Assembly: GCA_014859965.1 (NCBI GenBank)
Contig: JACZKQ010000157.1
Coordinates: 1 to 38,139 of the forward strand
Direction: 5' to 3'
DNA from: Phycisphaerae bacterium
GTDB lineage: Bacteria > Planctomycetota > Phycisphaerae > Sedimentisphaerales > Anaerohalosphaeraceae
DNA length: 38,139 bases
Shown here: positions 28,097 to 35,766 of the stretch, piece by piece
Numbering within the stretch: position 1 is the first letter of the stretch
How the letters are laid out: every line of letters begins with the position of its first letter
Translations under genes and position numbers: made by a program
Notes under the pieces: generated by a model
The model's input: the letters and a program-made list of their open reading frames with translations, nothing else
Told to the model about the DNA's origin: nothing
The model's database searches: none

Positions 28097-31000
28097 TTAA
28101 ATAAGAGGCTCATCGCAAAGATACTCATAATCAGGCATGTCAGCCCGCGGACGTTTCTTCAACAGTTCGCTAATGGGCTCGAATGTCTTGAGAATCTTTT
28201 GGTAATCCGGATCCTCATCGCTAAGGAACACGGGTGTGCCGCACTGCTGCGTGCCGCCGGCCGTCAGAGACAGCGGGGCCAGAAGAAAGTTGTTATGTTC
28301 GGGCTTCTCTATGCGCGTGTAGAACTTCCGGGGGATGCCTTTCTCGTGGCAACTGACACAACGCCGGGAAGCGACATCATTCAATGCAGCGTCAAGACGC
28401 GACGGCATCATGCGGCGACTGCCGAGATGCGCCTTGTGATTGGACGACGAGGTTCCGTAGTAGGGCACATTAAGATCCATCCACAGATAGACCTTCTGGC
28501 GATCCGCTTGCGGCACGTTTACCCGCGCTTTACCATGCTCATCAGGATGTCCCGTGCGAATGATCTCCGCCAGTCTGCTGGCCGGGCTGCCCCAGCGCCG
28601 CGGTTCGATTTCGAGCACATTGTGTCCGGCCCCGTTTATCGTCCAGATCCACTCGACATAGGGACTCATACCGCGTACGTGATCGTACTCCGGCCCCGAC
28701 GGACTTCCGTGCAGCATCCAGTTGTTTTCGCCCTGTGTCCCCGTCCGGCACAAAATATCGTACGACACATTGAAAAAGTCTGTCCTGTCGCCGGTCAGAT
28801 CCACGTTTCCGGGTTGCTGCCGCTCATTGTGGCAGCTGATGCAATTCCTGTCCAGCACGCCCTGCACAACCTCCTGATAGCTGAACCCCTTGACACCCCA
28901 TGCCGGTTCCTTCAGTTTCTGCACCGAAAAACGCATGACGGACGTTCTGGTGCTGTGAGGGGTGGCATTGTTTCGGTTGGCGTGGCAGCCGACGCACCCC
29001 TGCACTTCTCCCGGCATCAAATGGGTAAAGGATCGCATACGCTGCACCGCCTGCCCTTCGCCGTCAAGAGCGAGGAAGTAGATCGGCACCTCCGAAGGAA
29101 CCTCGAAAGCCGCGCTGCCGTCCTCGGCGACATCTGCAAAACCCCACACTTTCTTGGCGGCATAGGTGGCCCCGCACGATACCAGCGGAAACTGAAATCC
29201 GAACACGGCAATATTCCGCATGCCGTCTCCTTCGAGAAGCTTGTTGTTCTGGGGAGTATGCGTGCTCTTCTCGACTTCCTGCACAACGGCGATCTGCTTG
29301 ATCTCACCACGTTTGACATGCGGCTCCAGGCCGTTGTAAACATCCTGAATGTACATCGTGGCCCACGCGCCCGATACACTGCCGTCTTCCGGCAATTCGG
29401 TTTCAGAGTCCATGAATTTGCCCACGACGACAGGAGGCTTTTCAGTCTCGCAGATCGGCATCGGACAGTAAAAGCCCATGCCGTCCTGCGGAAAGAGCAG
29501 CGATACGGCGTTCGCATCGAAATCACGCAGCTGGATCGTACCGCCCCGCGAGACAAGGAACCGCTCCGCATTGATCGCAAAGGGCTTCTCGTAGGTACCG
29601 CCGACCCCGCAGTCCAGCATGCCGTTGCCCCACGGCCCGCCGCCCAGACGATGGGCGTAAATGTCGATTTCCGGAGTAAGATTCCGCACCGCTTCCCGAG
29701 CATTGGCGCCCTTTGTATGGTCAATGGCCACGATCCCGCCGCGACACGACCCGTTGTGATTCGTGGCCGTGGCGATAATCTGGCCCGTACCGGGAATCGG
29801 CTGCGCATCCATGAACGTCCCCGGCGAGATGACGCGATTGCCATAGAAGCCGGCCAGGTCCGTACCGTCCGGATTGATAGTCCACAGGCTCTGAATCGGA
29901 CACGCCGCTCTGTCGACATACTCCCAGCGCGTATACACGAGCTTTCCATTGGTAAGCACCGACGGCGTGAAGTCCATCAGATAGTTCGCCGACAGCCGTT
30001 TCTGCCCGCTCCCGTCGCCCTCCATCCGGTACAGCACCGGCGAGGTCACCACGTAGCAATAAGCATAGGCCGGCTTTCGGTCCGAGATAAAAGCAATGCC
30101 GCCGTCGGGCAGCCAGCATGGATCGAGGTTATTATACGTTCCGTGCGTCAGCTGCTTCAGGCCGGAACCGTCGATCTTAATCTTGAAAATCTGGTAGTTG
30201 CTCCTCTCGTCCTCGTGGCGTGAAATGTCTTCGATGTGCGCAACCGGATTCGAGGCCACAAGCCCGCCCTGACGCAGAGCGAAGACCACTTCGCGGCCGT
30301 CGTACGACAGATCGGCGGAAGTGATCATCCCGTCGCCCGCGTCGAACAGGCACACTAACTCGCCCCCGTTCTCGTCCGGCCTGAAGCGGTACAGTCCGCC
30401 GCCCGGCCGAAACCCCTCAACGTGGTAAACGTACACATGCGAAATATCTAACGGCCTGCGCTTCACCAGCAGGATATCCTTGAACCCGAGTGCCCCGTCC
30501 AGCAGTTCCCGGCGCAGTGCTTTCGCTTCGGGCCCCTTCTCCGCTGCCGGTATCTGCATCTCGGCAAGCTGCTTGGCCGTAAGCGCTGTGGCGTACACGG
30601 CGATCTCAGCGGCCCCGGGATTCGGCGAATCCGGATGAGACGAAAGAAAGGCCACACGAATCTTCCTGACGTTCTGCCTTGGAAAGTTGATCATCTGACC
30701 GCCACGGCGCTGCTCCAGCACTCCGGTCACGGCCGCTTCAGTGGAATCGTCGAGATAAACGGCGTAATCCTTGAAGCATTCGAGCAGTGGACTTGTAACG
30801 CGGGCATAATAGACGATCTGGGCGGCCGCAACGGGCTGATCCCACTCCAGGCAAAACCATCCTGTCTGAGTGCCCATCACCGCCCAATCCCGATCCGGTT
30901 GGAATTCAGTAGGAATGACGCCATTAACAGCCATCGCCGGAGCATACGCATCGTTGAACTGACTGCTCGCCGAAACCTTCGCAAGAGGCGCCAGATTCAC

Positions 31001-31099
31001 CGGCAATTCCTCCGCCGCGGCAGGGCCGCAAAGCCAGATGAGACCACCTATCCCCAGGAACAGACAACAAACATGGCGAGTCTTCATAACGTTTCCCAT
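28097..31099 (-). CDS. Exported discoidin / TolB-like propeller / three-CxxCH protein (hydrazine-synthase-alpha-like family)
   Basis: 1000 residues. Signal peptide ending PAAAEE; a discoidin (F5/8 type C) domain (about 30-170, starting NLAPLAKVSASSQF); a propeller region with PD40-type strands (about 205-560, for example ADLSYDGREVVFAL, DGGIAFISDR, SLWTINPDGTDLAGF); then three c-type haem motifs, CVGCH (702-706), CISCH (753-757) and CVSCH (914-918), in a cytochrome-like C-terminal part. This architecture is common in planctomycetes, where relatives are annotated as resembling hydrazine synthase alpha; nothing else here suggests anammox, so the name should not be read as function. It is probably a periplasmic electron-transfer or polymer-oxidising protein. 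Start at 31099 has GGAG six bases upstream and lies downstream of the promoter; the frame extends 45 residues further. Confidence 0.87.
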   Translation of the reverse strand: MGNVMKTRHVCCLFLGIGGLIWLCGPAAAEELPVNLAPLAKVSASSQFNDAYAPAMAVNGVIPTEFQPDRDWAVMGTQTGWFCLEWDQPVAAAQIVYYARVTSPLLECFKDYAVYLDDSTEAAVTGVLEQRRGGQMINFPRQNVRKIRVAFLSSHPDSPNPGAAEIAVYATALTAKQLAEMQIPAAEKGPEAKALRRELLDGALGFKDILLVKRRPLDISHVYVYHVEGFRPGGGLYRFRPDENGGELVCLFDAGDGMITSADLSYDGREVVFALRQGGLVASNPVAHIEDISRHEDERSNYQIFKIKIDGSGLKQLTHGTYNNLDPCWLPDGGIAFISDRKPAYAYCYVVTSPVLYRMEGDGSGQKRLSANYLMDFTPSVLTNGKLVYTRWEYVDRAACPIQSLWTINPDGTDLAGFYGNRVISPGTFMDAQPIPGTGQIIATATNHNGSCRGGIVAIDHTKGANAREAVRNLTPEIDIYAHRLGGGPWGNGMLDCGVGGTYEKPFAINAERFLVSRGGTIQLRDFDANAVSLLFPQDGMGFYCPMPICETEKPPVVVGKFMDSETELPEDGSVSGAWATMYIQDVYNGLEPHVKRGEIKQIAVVQEVEKSTHTPQNNKLLEGDGMRNIAVFGFQFPLVSCGATYAAKKVWGFADVAEDGSAAFEVPSEVPIYFLALDGEGQAVQRMRSFTHLMPGEVQGCVGCHANRNNATPHSTRTSVMRFSVQKLKEPAWGVKGFSYQEVVQGVLDRNCISCHNERQQPGNVDLTGDRTDFFNVSYDILCRTGTQGENNWMLHGSPSGPEYDHVRGMSPYVEWIWTINGAGHNVLEIEPRRWGSPASRLAEIIRTGHPDEHGKARVNVPQADRQKVYLWMDLNVPYYGTSSSNHKAHLGSRRMMPSRLDAALNDVASRRCVSCHEKGIPRKFYTRIEKPEHNNFLLAPLSLTAGGTQQCGTPVFLSDEDPDYQKILKTFEPISELLKKRPRADMPDYEYLCDEPLI

Positions 31100-31151
31100 C
31101 GTGCTCTCCAAAAAGCGTTCACAGGACCGGTCGCGCATTCTACAGCACGCC

Positions 31152-31179
31152 AGTATACCATGTTCAGCCATTAAAGCAA
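31152..31179 (-). promoter_or_regulatory. Promoter of the discoidin/CxxCH gene
   Basis: Minus strand TATACT (complement of 31152-31157) with TTGCTT (complement of 31174-31179) at 16 bases. Leader about 45 bases to the ATG at 31099. The -35 box is weak. Confidence 0.6.
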
Positions 31180-31257
31180 CGCTTAGCACAGGCCGCCGCC
31201 TGACTTCGTGTGCGAGTACAAATCCGGGCGGCATCGTAACACGGGCATCCTGCCGGT

Positions 31258-31472
31258 GGTAGGGCGGGCGTTACCCCCGCCCGGGCTTGCCGACGGGCGA
31301 CGCCATGCGCCCACCTGCGTACGCGCCGGGGCGAGCGCATCGGTACCGGTGGTTGGCATGCCAAGGGATCCGTAAAGGTCGCCCCTGCGGAGATGCTGAC
31401 AATGCGTAGGGGCGAGGTTCACCCTCGCCCGGGTTTGCCGACGCGCGACGACATGCGCCCACCTGCGCACGC
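31258..31472. repeat. Two direct copies of a 67-bp GTAGGG hairpin repeat
   Basis: Copies at 31258-31324 and 31406-31472, both beginning GTAGGG and ending with CATGCGCCCACCTGCG and two or three more bases. Each starts with a hairpin whose stem differs between copies but stays paired (GGGCGGG with CCCGCCC; GGGCGAGG with CCTCGCCC), so the pairing seems to be maintained. The hairpin at 25184-25204 inside the MITE-like element has the same GTAGGGGC opening. Confidence 0.75.
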
Positions 31473-31486
31473 CGCGATGTAAAGCC

Positions 31487-31814
31487 TAAGTGTCCGGTAC
31501 TCTTCTCGGTCCCTGCGAAACCCCCAAAACGCTGCACATGCGTCACAGGCCAAACTTCCACCCGCCCCCTGCACGCCCCTCACCCGTCAATAAGGTCAAT
31601 ACGGTCAACACGGTCAATCCGGTCAAAATGTCCGCAAAAAACCAAAACCATCGCCACTCGCCGGCCTTCTCAAATATCCGCAATCACCCGTTGGCACGGT
31701 TCACGACGTAATAGGCATACCCGCCAAAGCGTAATGCGTTTCGGTCGCCCCAGTACAGCGATTCAATAACAGAACAGAGGCACTGTCAACCATACAAAAA
31801 GTACCGGACACCTT
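31487..31814. repeat. Inverted repeat GTGTCCGGTACT bracketing about 300 bases
   Basis: GTGTCCGGTACT at 31490-31501 and its complement AGTACCGGACAC at 31800-31811, both with an AAG/CTT extension. The enclosed segment has no open frame of note. From memory, GTGTCCGGTACT-like ends are found near REP-associated transposase genes; no such gene is here, so this may be a non-autonomous or decayed element. Confidence 0.5.
31586..31630. repeat. Five 9-bp tandem repeats, GTCAANNNG
   Basis: GTCAATAAG, GTCAATACG, GTCAACACG, GTCAATCCG and GTCAAAATG follow each other without gaps. Only the GTCAA core and the final G are constant. It is not part of a credible gene. Confidence 0.85.
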
Positions 31815-32004
31815 CAATTTCTTTCGAATTTGTCTCTAACAGCACATACCAACAACGGTCGGGAGTTACGTTGGGCAAACCTGACGCGATGAGGAATCGA
31901 CACATATTTTGGCTCAGGAGAAACAGAAATTTGTGCTTCGTTCTTAGATCTTAATATCTTGTAGTAACGTTAGTTACGGCCAAAGTGACCAATTGTGGCT
32001 GCCC

Positions 32005-32088
32005 GTTGTTCTGCGTTGTTCCGAATTTTTGTTTGACATCAGCCATTCTCGTGGGCATGCTACCTGCTCGTGAACAACAAAGAACAAC
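32005..32088 (+). promoter_or_regulatory. Promoter and operator-like inverted repeat before the P-loop gene
   Basis: GTTGTTCTGCGTTGTTC (32005-32021) and GAACAACAAAGAACAAC (32072-32088) are inverted copies with 15 of 17 matching bases. Each arm contains GTTGTTC twice, so four copies in opposite orientations bracket a consensus -35 TTGACA (32033-32038). The -10 at 17 bases is poor (CATGCT, 32056-32061), as in promoters that need an activator or are tightly repressed. The gene starts at 32123. A regulator binding these sites is inferred, and none is encoded next to it. Confidence 0.65.
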
Positions 32089-32122
32089 ATATGTGGCCGG
32101 CATGGCCGGAAAGGAGTTGGTT

Positions 32123-34462
32123 ATGAGCAAGCGAAGCAGCAAGGCGTCATTGAGCAAGGGCCGAGCGGGGTGGTGCACCATCTTCTACCATCCGGTAGCA
32201 CGCACCGACAGCGGGAAGTCCCGACGAGTTCGCCGGGGGTTGGGTACTAAGGACGAGGCCCATGCCCAAACCTTGGTAGACCAACTGAACCAGTTGATCG
32301 ATGATCCTGCCATGCACGCACCCGCAAGCCGGGAGCGGGCGGCGGTGAATTTTGATCCCGTCGTCGTATCGGCGTTTTTCGACCCCCTGCAACTGGACGC
32401 GCATGATGGATGGGCGATCCGAGACGAAACAATGCCGTTGCCGGGAGGCAAAGACGTTGGTGACGGCTATGCGCGCGCCCAGTTCATTGGGACTACCGGT
32501 GCGGGAAAGACTACGGTGGTACGGCAGATGATCGGCACGGATCCCCAAACGGAGCGGTTCCCATCCATCTCAGCCGCGAAGACGACCATTTGTGACATCG
32601 AGGTCATCATGAGACCGGGTGACTTCGAAGCGGTTGTCACGTTCATTCCGCGCGATCGCGTCAGGCAGTACATTGCCGAATGTGTATTGGCTGCCGTTGC
32701 CAGCAAGCTTGAAGGTGCGCCTGAGCGCGATGTAGTTCGCCACTTTCTTGAACACAACGAGCAACGTTTCAGGTTGAGCTACATTCTGGGTAATCCATTG
32801 ACCTTGGGGGCAGCCGAGGACGACGATGATGAGATGGAAGAGGAGTATGACGAAGCGGGTGAAGGAGGCATCCCGGAGGAGGAAAAGGCGAGGCTGCTAG
32901 AAGTCATGAATGAATACTTGCGCCGCATCGGGGAGTTAGCCGAAGATGCACGAATAGTCCTCGGCCGGTTCGCCGCCGAATTTGGGATCAAGGTCGCAGA
33001 AGCTTCAAAGCAAGACCGTGAGGTCCTCCAAGAGCTAGTTGAGGACCACCTGGCAGAAGAAGAAACCTTCCACAACCTTGTGGACGTGATTCTCGAAAAT
33101 GTCGAGAGCCGATTCGACCTTGAGGTGGGCGAGATCATGCATGGCAAAGACAACTGGCCACTCAAGTGGTCGCTGAAGAGCAAGGACAGGACCGGATTCC
33201 TGAAGGTGGTCAACCGGTTCTCTAGCAACTATGCCTTGCATTTTGGGAAGCTTCTGACGCCCCTGGTTGACGGTATTCGCGTTGCTGGCCCATTCCGTCC
33301 GGCCTGGCATGAAGATGGTTGCCCCAAGCTTGTTCTGATGGACGGGCAGGGCATCGGCCATACTGCAGACAGCACTTCCAGCCTATCGACTTCAGTGACT
33401 CGCCGATTCCGGCTCGCGGACGCGATCATCCTCGTTGACAATGCGGCTCAGCCAATGCAGGCAGCACCTTGTGCCGTACTGCGGACTGTAGTGTCTAGCG
33501 GCCACGAGTCGAAGCTCATCTTGGCGTTCACGCATTTCGACGAGGTCAAGGGAGACAACCTCGCGGGTCGTGCGTCCAGAAAGGATCACGTGCTCAGCTC
33601 GTTCGAAAATGCGGTCCATGCTGTAGGAAAGGAGTTGGGTCGAGAAGCGGAAGTCGCCCTTCGGCGATTGCTCTCAGAGAAGATCGTCTTCCTTGCAGGC
33701 GTGCAAGACCGCCTGGATCCCGGCCGGCGCGGAGATGTCAGATTCACTGTGGGTGAGTTACGGCGATTGCTCAGGGCTGCGGAGGACACCATCACACCTG
33801 CCGGCCCCATTACCTACACCCCGTTCTATCACGTAGCCAATCTAGTGCTTGCGGTCCAGCGCGCTACTGAGTCGTTCCAGAACCGCGAGGCGTTGATAAC
33901 CCGTCCAGAACATTGGACGCGCGTCAAGGCACTTACGCGCCGCCTTGGGATGTTCCCTGACCAAGATGAGTACGGCAAGTTGCAGCCGGTCGCCGACTTT
34001 ATCGACAGCCTACAGAAGGAACTCTATAAGTTCCTCGCGGAACCCGTCGCATGGCAACCAAGAACACCAAGGGAAGATGACGAAGCCAGAGCGAGGGTGA
34101 TTGCTCAAATTCGTCAGGAGATCAATACGCGACTGCATGAACTGGGGCGGAAACGGATCAAGGACGAGCGGGTGCCCGAATGGATCAAGGCGTTCTCGCG
34201 CCGAGGGCCGGGTTCCGGGAACGCTCGAAAGGACGATGTTCTGGGGCAGTACAGCGTGGCAGCACCGACACCCAGTAACGAGGTCTGGAGCATTGTTCTG
34301 CGCGACGCCAGCGCCGATTCGTCGTTTCACATTACGCCTGACGAGGACGCAAAGTTTCTCTTGGATATGTGCAATCTCATCGCCAAAGCGGTGGACACCG
34401 GAGGTGGAGTTCTTCGTGGATGGGCTGGGGCACCAGAAGCAGAAGAAGGTGCACCCGAGTAA
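32123..34462 (+). CDS. Large P-loop (GTPase-like) protein with integrase-arm-like N-terminus; function unknown
   Basis: 779 residues, no signal or membrane segment. Residues 13-60 (GRAGWCTIFYHPV, then RRVRRGLGTKDEA and a helix) resemble the N-terminal arm of phage integrases. A Walker A, FIGTTGAGKTTVVRQMIG (121-138, Lys129), is followed by SAAKTT (switch-I-like, 150-155), an acidic stretch (232-245), a long helical part (250-330), then LVLMDGQGIGH (403-413, DxxG-like) and LAFTHFDEVKGDN (467-479, G4-like). The roughly 280 residues between the P-loop and DxxG are far more than in small GTPases and suggest a large helical insert, as in dynamin-like or defence NTPases. Start at 32123 has AAGGAG and then TTGGTT; a longer frame from 31985 has no such site. 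It lies alone on the plus strand among repeats. Nucleotide type and role are unproven. Confidence 0.8.
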   Translation: MSKRSSKASLSKGRAGWCTIFYHPVARTDSGKSRRVRRGLGTKDEAHAQTLVDQLNQLIDDPAMHAPASRERAAVNFDPVVVSAFFDPLQLDAHDGWAIRDETMPLPGGKDVGDGYARAQFIGTTGAGKTTVVRQMIGTDPQTERFPSISAAKTTICDIEVIMRPGDFEAVVTFIPRDRVRQYIAECVLAAVASKLEGAPERDVVRHFLEHNEQRFRLSYILGNPLTLGAAEDDDDEMEEEYDEAGEGGIPEEEKARLLEVMNEYLRRIGELAEDARIVLGRFAAEFGIKVAEASKQDREVLQELVEDHLAEEETFHNLVDVILENVESRFDLEVGEIMHGKDNWPLKWSLKSKDRTGFLKVVNRFSSNYALHFGKLLTPLVDGIRVAGPFRPAWHEDGCPKLVLMDGQGIGHTADSTSSLSTSVTRRFRLADAIILVDNAAQPMQAAPCAVLRTVVSSGHESKLILAFTHFDEVKGDNLAGRASRKDHVLSSFENAVHAVGKELGREAEVALRRLLSEKIVFLAGVQDRLDPGRRGDVRFTVGELRRLLRAAEDTITPAGPITYTPFYHVANLVLAVQRATESFQNREALITRPEHWTRVKALTRRLGMFPDQDEYGKLQPVADFIDSLQKELYKFLAEPVAWQPRTPREDDEARARVIAQIRQEINTRLHELGRKRIKDERVPEWIKAFSRRGPGSGNARKDDVLGQYSVAAPTPSNEVWSIVLRDASADSSFHITPDEDAKFLLDMCNLIAKAVDTGGGVLRGWAGAPEAEEGAPE

Positions 34463-34501
34463 ACAGACCGGGAGTTCGAAAAAAACTGATATGTTTATTG
34501 A

Positions 34502-35323
34502 TTATCTATATTTGCGTCCAACTGTACCACCAAGATTGTATATATCAATTCCATCAATTACAGCATAATAGTTATCGCCAATATTGACAATTACACAGGA
34601 AATGGTACAATTGGGCCACGCATAACCGCCTTGGATATCGTTAGAAAGGTTTTCAGCCATCTTCTCCTGAACGGCAAAGGTAATACCGTCATCCGAAGGA
34701 TAAGAGCCCATATATTTCCCTCCTTTACTGGTTACAGGAATCATAAACAATCCAACTTTATTAGAAGCATTGCAGGTGTTAAGCTCCTGGTTCACCTTGC
34801 ATCCCGTAAATACAAGTTTCGTTTCAACATATCGATGTGGGAAAAGGTCGACTTTTTCCATTGATGGGTAATCCTCGGCGGTAGGGACTGGAATTGGCTC
34901 CCGGCTCAAACCAGGAAGAATCATCTTCTGTTTAACTGAATCGCTTGTAGGTTTTCTCGGCTGTGTAACTATCTTTATCTCTGGGATAATAGGAGATGAC
35001 GGAGACACTGGTTGCATGCTTGTGTCATCTGTGTGTGGCCTATTCTCTCGTAAATTGCAAAGTAAATAACCAATTCCAAGTCCTAAAGGAAAAACTATGG
35101 CCGCCACAAGTATAAGCGTCCTGTTGTTGTACGTGTTCTCTGTATCTTGCACATCGGTTGCGGAATGTGTGGCCAAGTCCCTATTTGTATCGGAAGTGCC
35201 CGAATCTGTCGATTCGATAGTGAATACATTAGAACAGGAACATTTAGCTTTCTTTCCAATGTAAGATGTAGAGACTGTAAACGTCTTGTCGCAAACAGGG
35301 CAGTGTACTTTTATAACATCATT
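34502..35323 (-). CDS. Membrane protein with N-terminal zinc ribbon; unknown function
   Basis: 273 residues. The start has a zinc-ribbon-like CPVC (9-12) and CSC (29-31) arrangement, like the MJ0042-type ribbons of planctomycete membrane proteins, followed by a Ser/Thr/Asp-rich linker, one membrane helix (about 70-91, TLILVAAIVFPLGLGIGYLL) and an outward part with TKLVFTGCKV, IPVTSKGGKYMGS and NYYAVIDGIDIYNL that looks beta-rich (OB-like, uncertain). Its base composition is clearly AT-richer than that of its neighbours, which suggests separate acquisition. ATG at 35323 is chosen (AGAGG nine bases upstream) over a TTG at 35359. It converges with the P-loop gene at a distance of 39 bases; no terminator hairpin is visible between them. 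Confidence 0.8.
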   Translation of the reverse strand, partial: NDVIKVHCPVCDKTFTVSTSYIGKKAKCSCSNVFTIESTDSGTSDTNRDLATHSATDVQDTENTYNNRTLILVAAIVFPLGLGIGYLLCNLRENRPHTDDTSMQPVSPSSPIIPEIKIVTQPRKPTSDSVKQKMILPGLSREPIPVPTAEDYPSMEKVDLFPHRYVETKLVFTGCKVNQELNTCNASNKVGLFMIPVTSKGGKYMGSYPSDDGITFAVQEKMAENLSNDIQGGYAWPNCTISCVIVNIGDNYYAVIDGIDIYNLGGTVGRKYR

Positions 35324-35401
35324 CATTAATCGAAGCCTCTTTTTAAGTGTCCCGGTCAAGTAGAAATAACCGGTGCTTGTTGCGGCCTTACTTTGGCTGC
35401 T

Positions 35402-35575
35402 TTACGTCAACTCGCCGCCGGCCGCGTCGCGTATCCGCGTCCCGCCGAAGGCGTCATACGCATACCGCTCGACCACTTCGCCCCGCGAAAGCCCACAGTT
35501 CCATTTCGAAAGAGCAACAACCGACCCAAGACCATCACAAATGATACCAGTAGGACTCCCCAAAGGCAACATCAA
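35402..35575 (-). pseudogene. Decayed RHS/YD-repeat fragment
   Basis: On the minus strand the frame ending at the TAA 35402-35404 reads CDGLGSVVALS, then GEVVERYAYDAFGGTRIRD, then AAGGELT and stop. That is the core RHS repeat (DGLGSVxAL followed by VxxYxYDAFG). Upstream in another frame comes AFGESYWYH, the part that normally precedes DGLG, so a one-base shift separates them. No full RHS gene or immunity gene is present. The remnant lies directly upstream of the zinc-ribbon membrane protein and shares the gap 35324-35766 with repeat copy C and the DUF1080 promoter. Confidence 0.75.
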
Positions 35576-35596
35576 TCATCCCCACCGCAGGACTGA

Positions 35597-35655
35597 ATTC
35601 TCCGGCACCCCAAACCCGCCCCCGGCGCCGCCTGCCCAGCGAGTCATCAGCAGAC
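35597..35655. repeat. Minimal copy C of the structured intergenic element
   Basis: Left end ATTCTCCGG followed by CACCCCAAACCCGCCC and CCGG, giving a CCGG/CCGG hairpin whose loop has the CCCAAACCC of the other copies. It passes directly into GGCGCCGCCTGCCCAGCGAG and TCATCAGCAGA, the right end seen in copies A and B, without the long central stem. It looks like a deletion form or the basic unit of the family. Confidence 0.6.
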
Positions 35656-35685
35656 CGCGTCAGCCCGGACCCCCCCAGAGAATCC

Positions 35686-35715
35686 TTGAAACCAAAGCCC
35701 GTCTGATGGTATCAT
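35686..35715 (+). promoter_or_regulatory. Promoter of the DUF1080-oxidoreductase pair
   Basis: TTGAAA (35686-35691), 18 bases, TATCAT (35710-35715). The ATG at 35767 follows an AGGAGATCAAA ribosome site. The leader would be about 45 bases. Confidence 0.6.
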
Positions 35716-35766
35716 GTCGCCTGCGGCTTTAAGGTAAATGCAAACACAAAAACACAGGAGATCAAA

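Larger units (their letters stand above)
31100..32122. other. Gene-free, repeat-rich kilobase
   Basis: I find no supported gene. From left to right it holds the promoter of the haem-motif gene, a duplicated 67-bp hairpin repeat (31258-31324, 31406-31472), an inverted pair GTGTCCGGTACT (31490-31501 and 31800-31811), five 9-bp tandem repeats (31586-31630), an AT-richer stretch without visible features (about 31830-32000), and the operator-like leader of the plus-strand P-loop gene. Confidence 0.7.

Noticed and set aside
28199..30223. 674-residue open frame opposite the discoidin/CxxCH gene
   Set aside because: Antisense shadow of a gene with three haem motifs and a signal peptide; no motif of its own.
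28097..31099. Evidence for anammox metabolism from the hydrazine-synthase-like architecture
   Set aside because: The architecture is widespread among planctomycetes that are not anammox, and no other hydrazine pathway gene is here.
32123..32320. A truncated phage integrase gene
   Set aside because: The arm-like N-terminus continues in frame into the P-loop protein, and no catalytic Arg-His-Arg-Tyr core is seen anywhere in the window.
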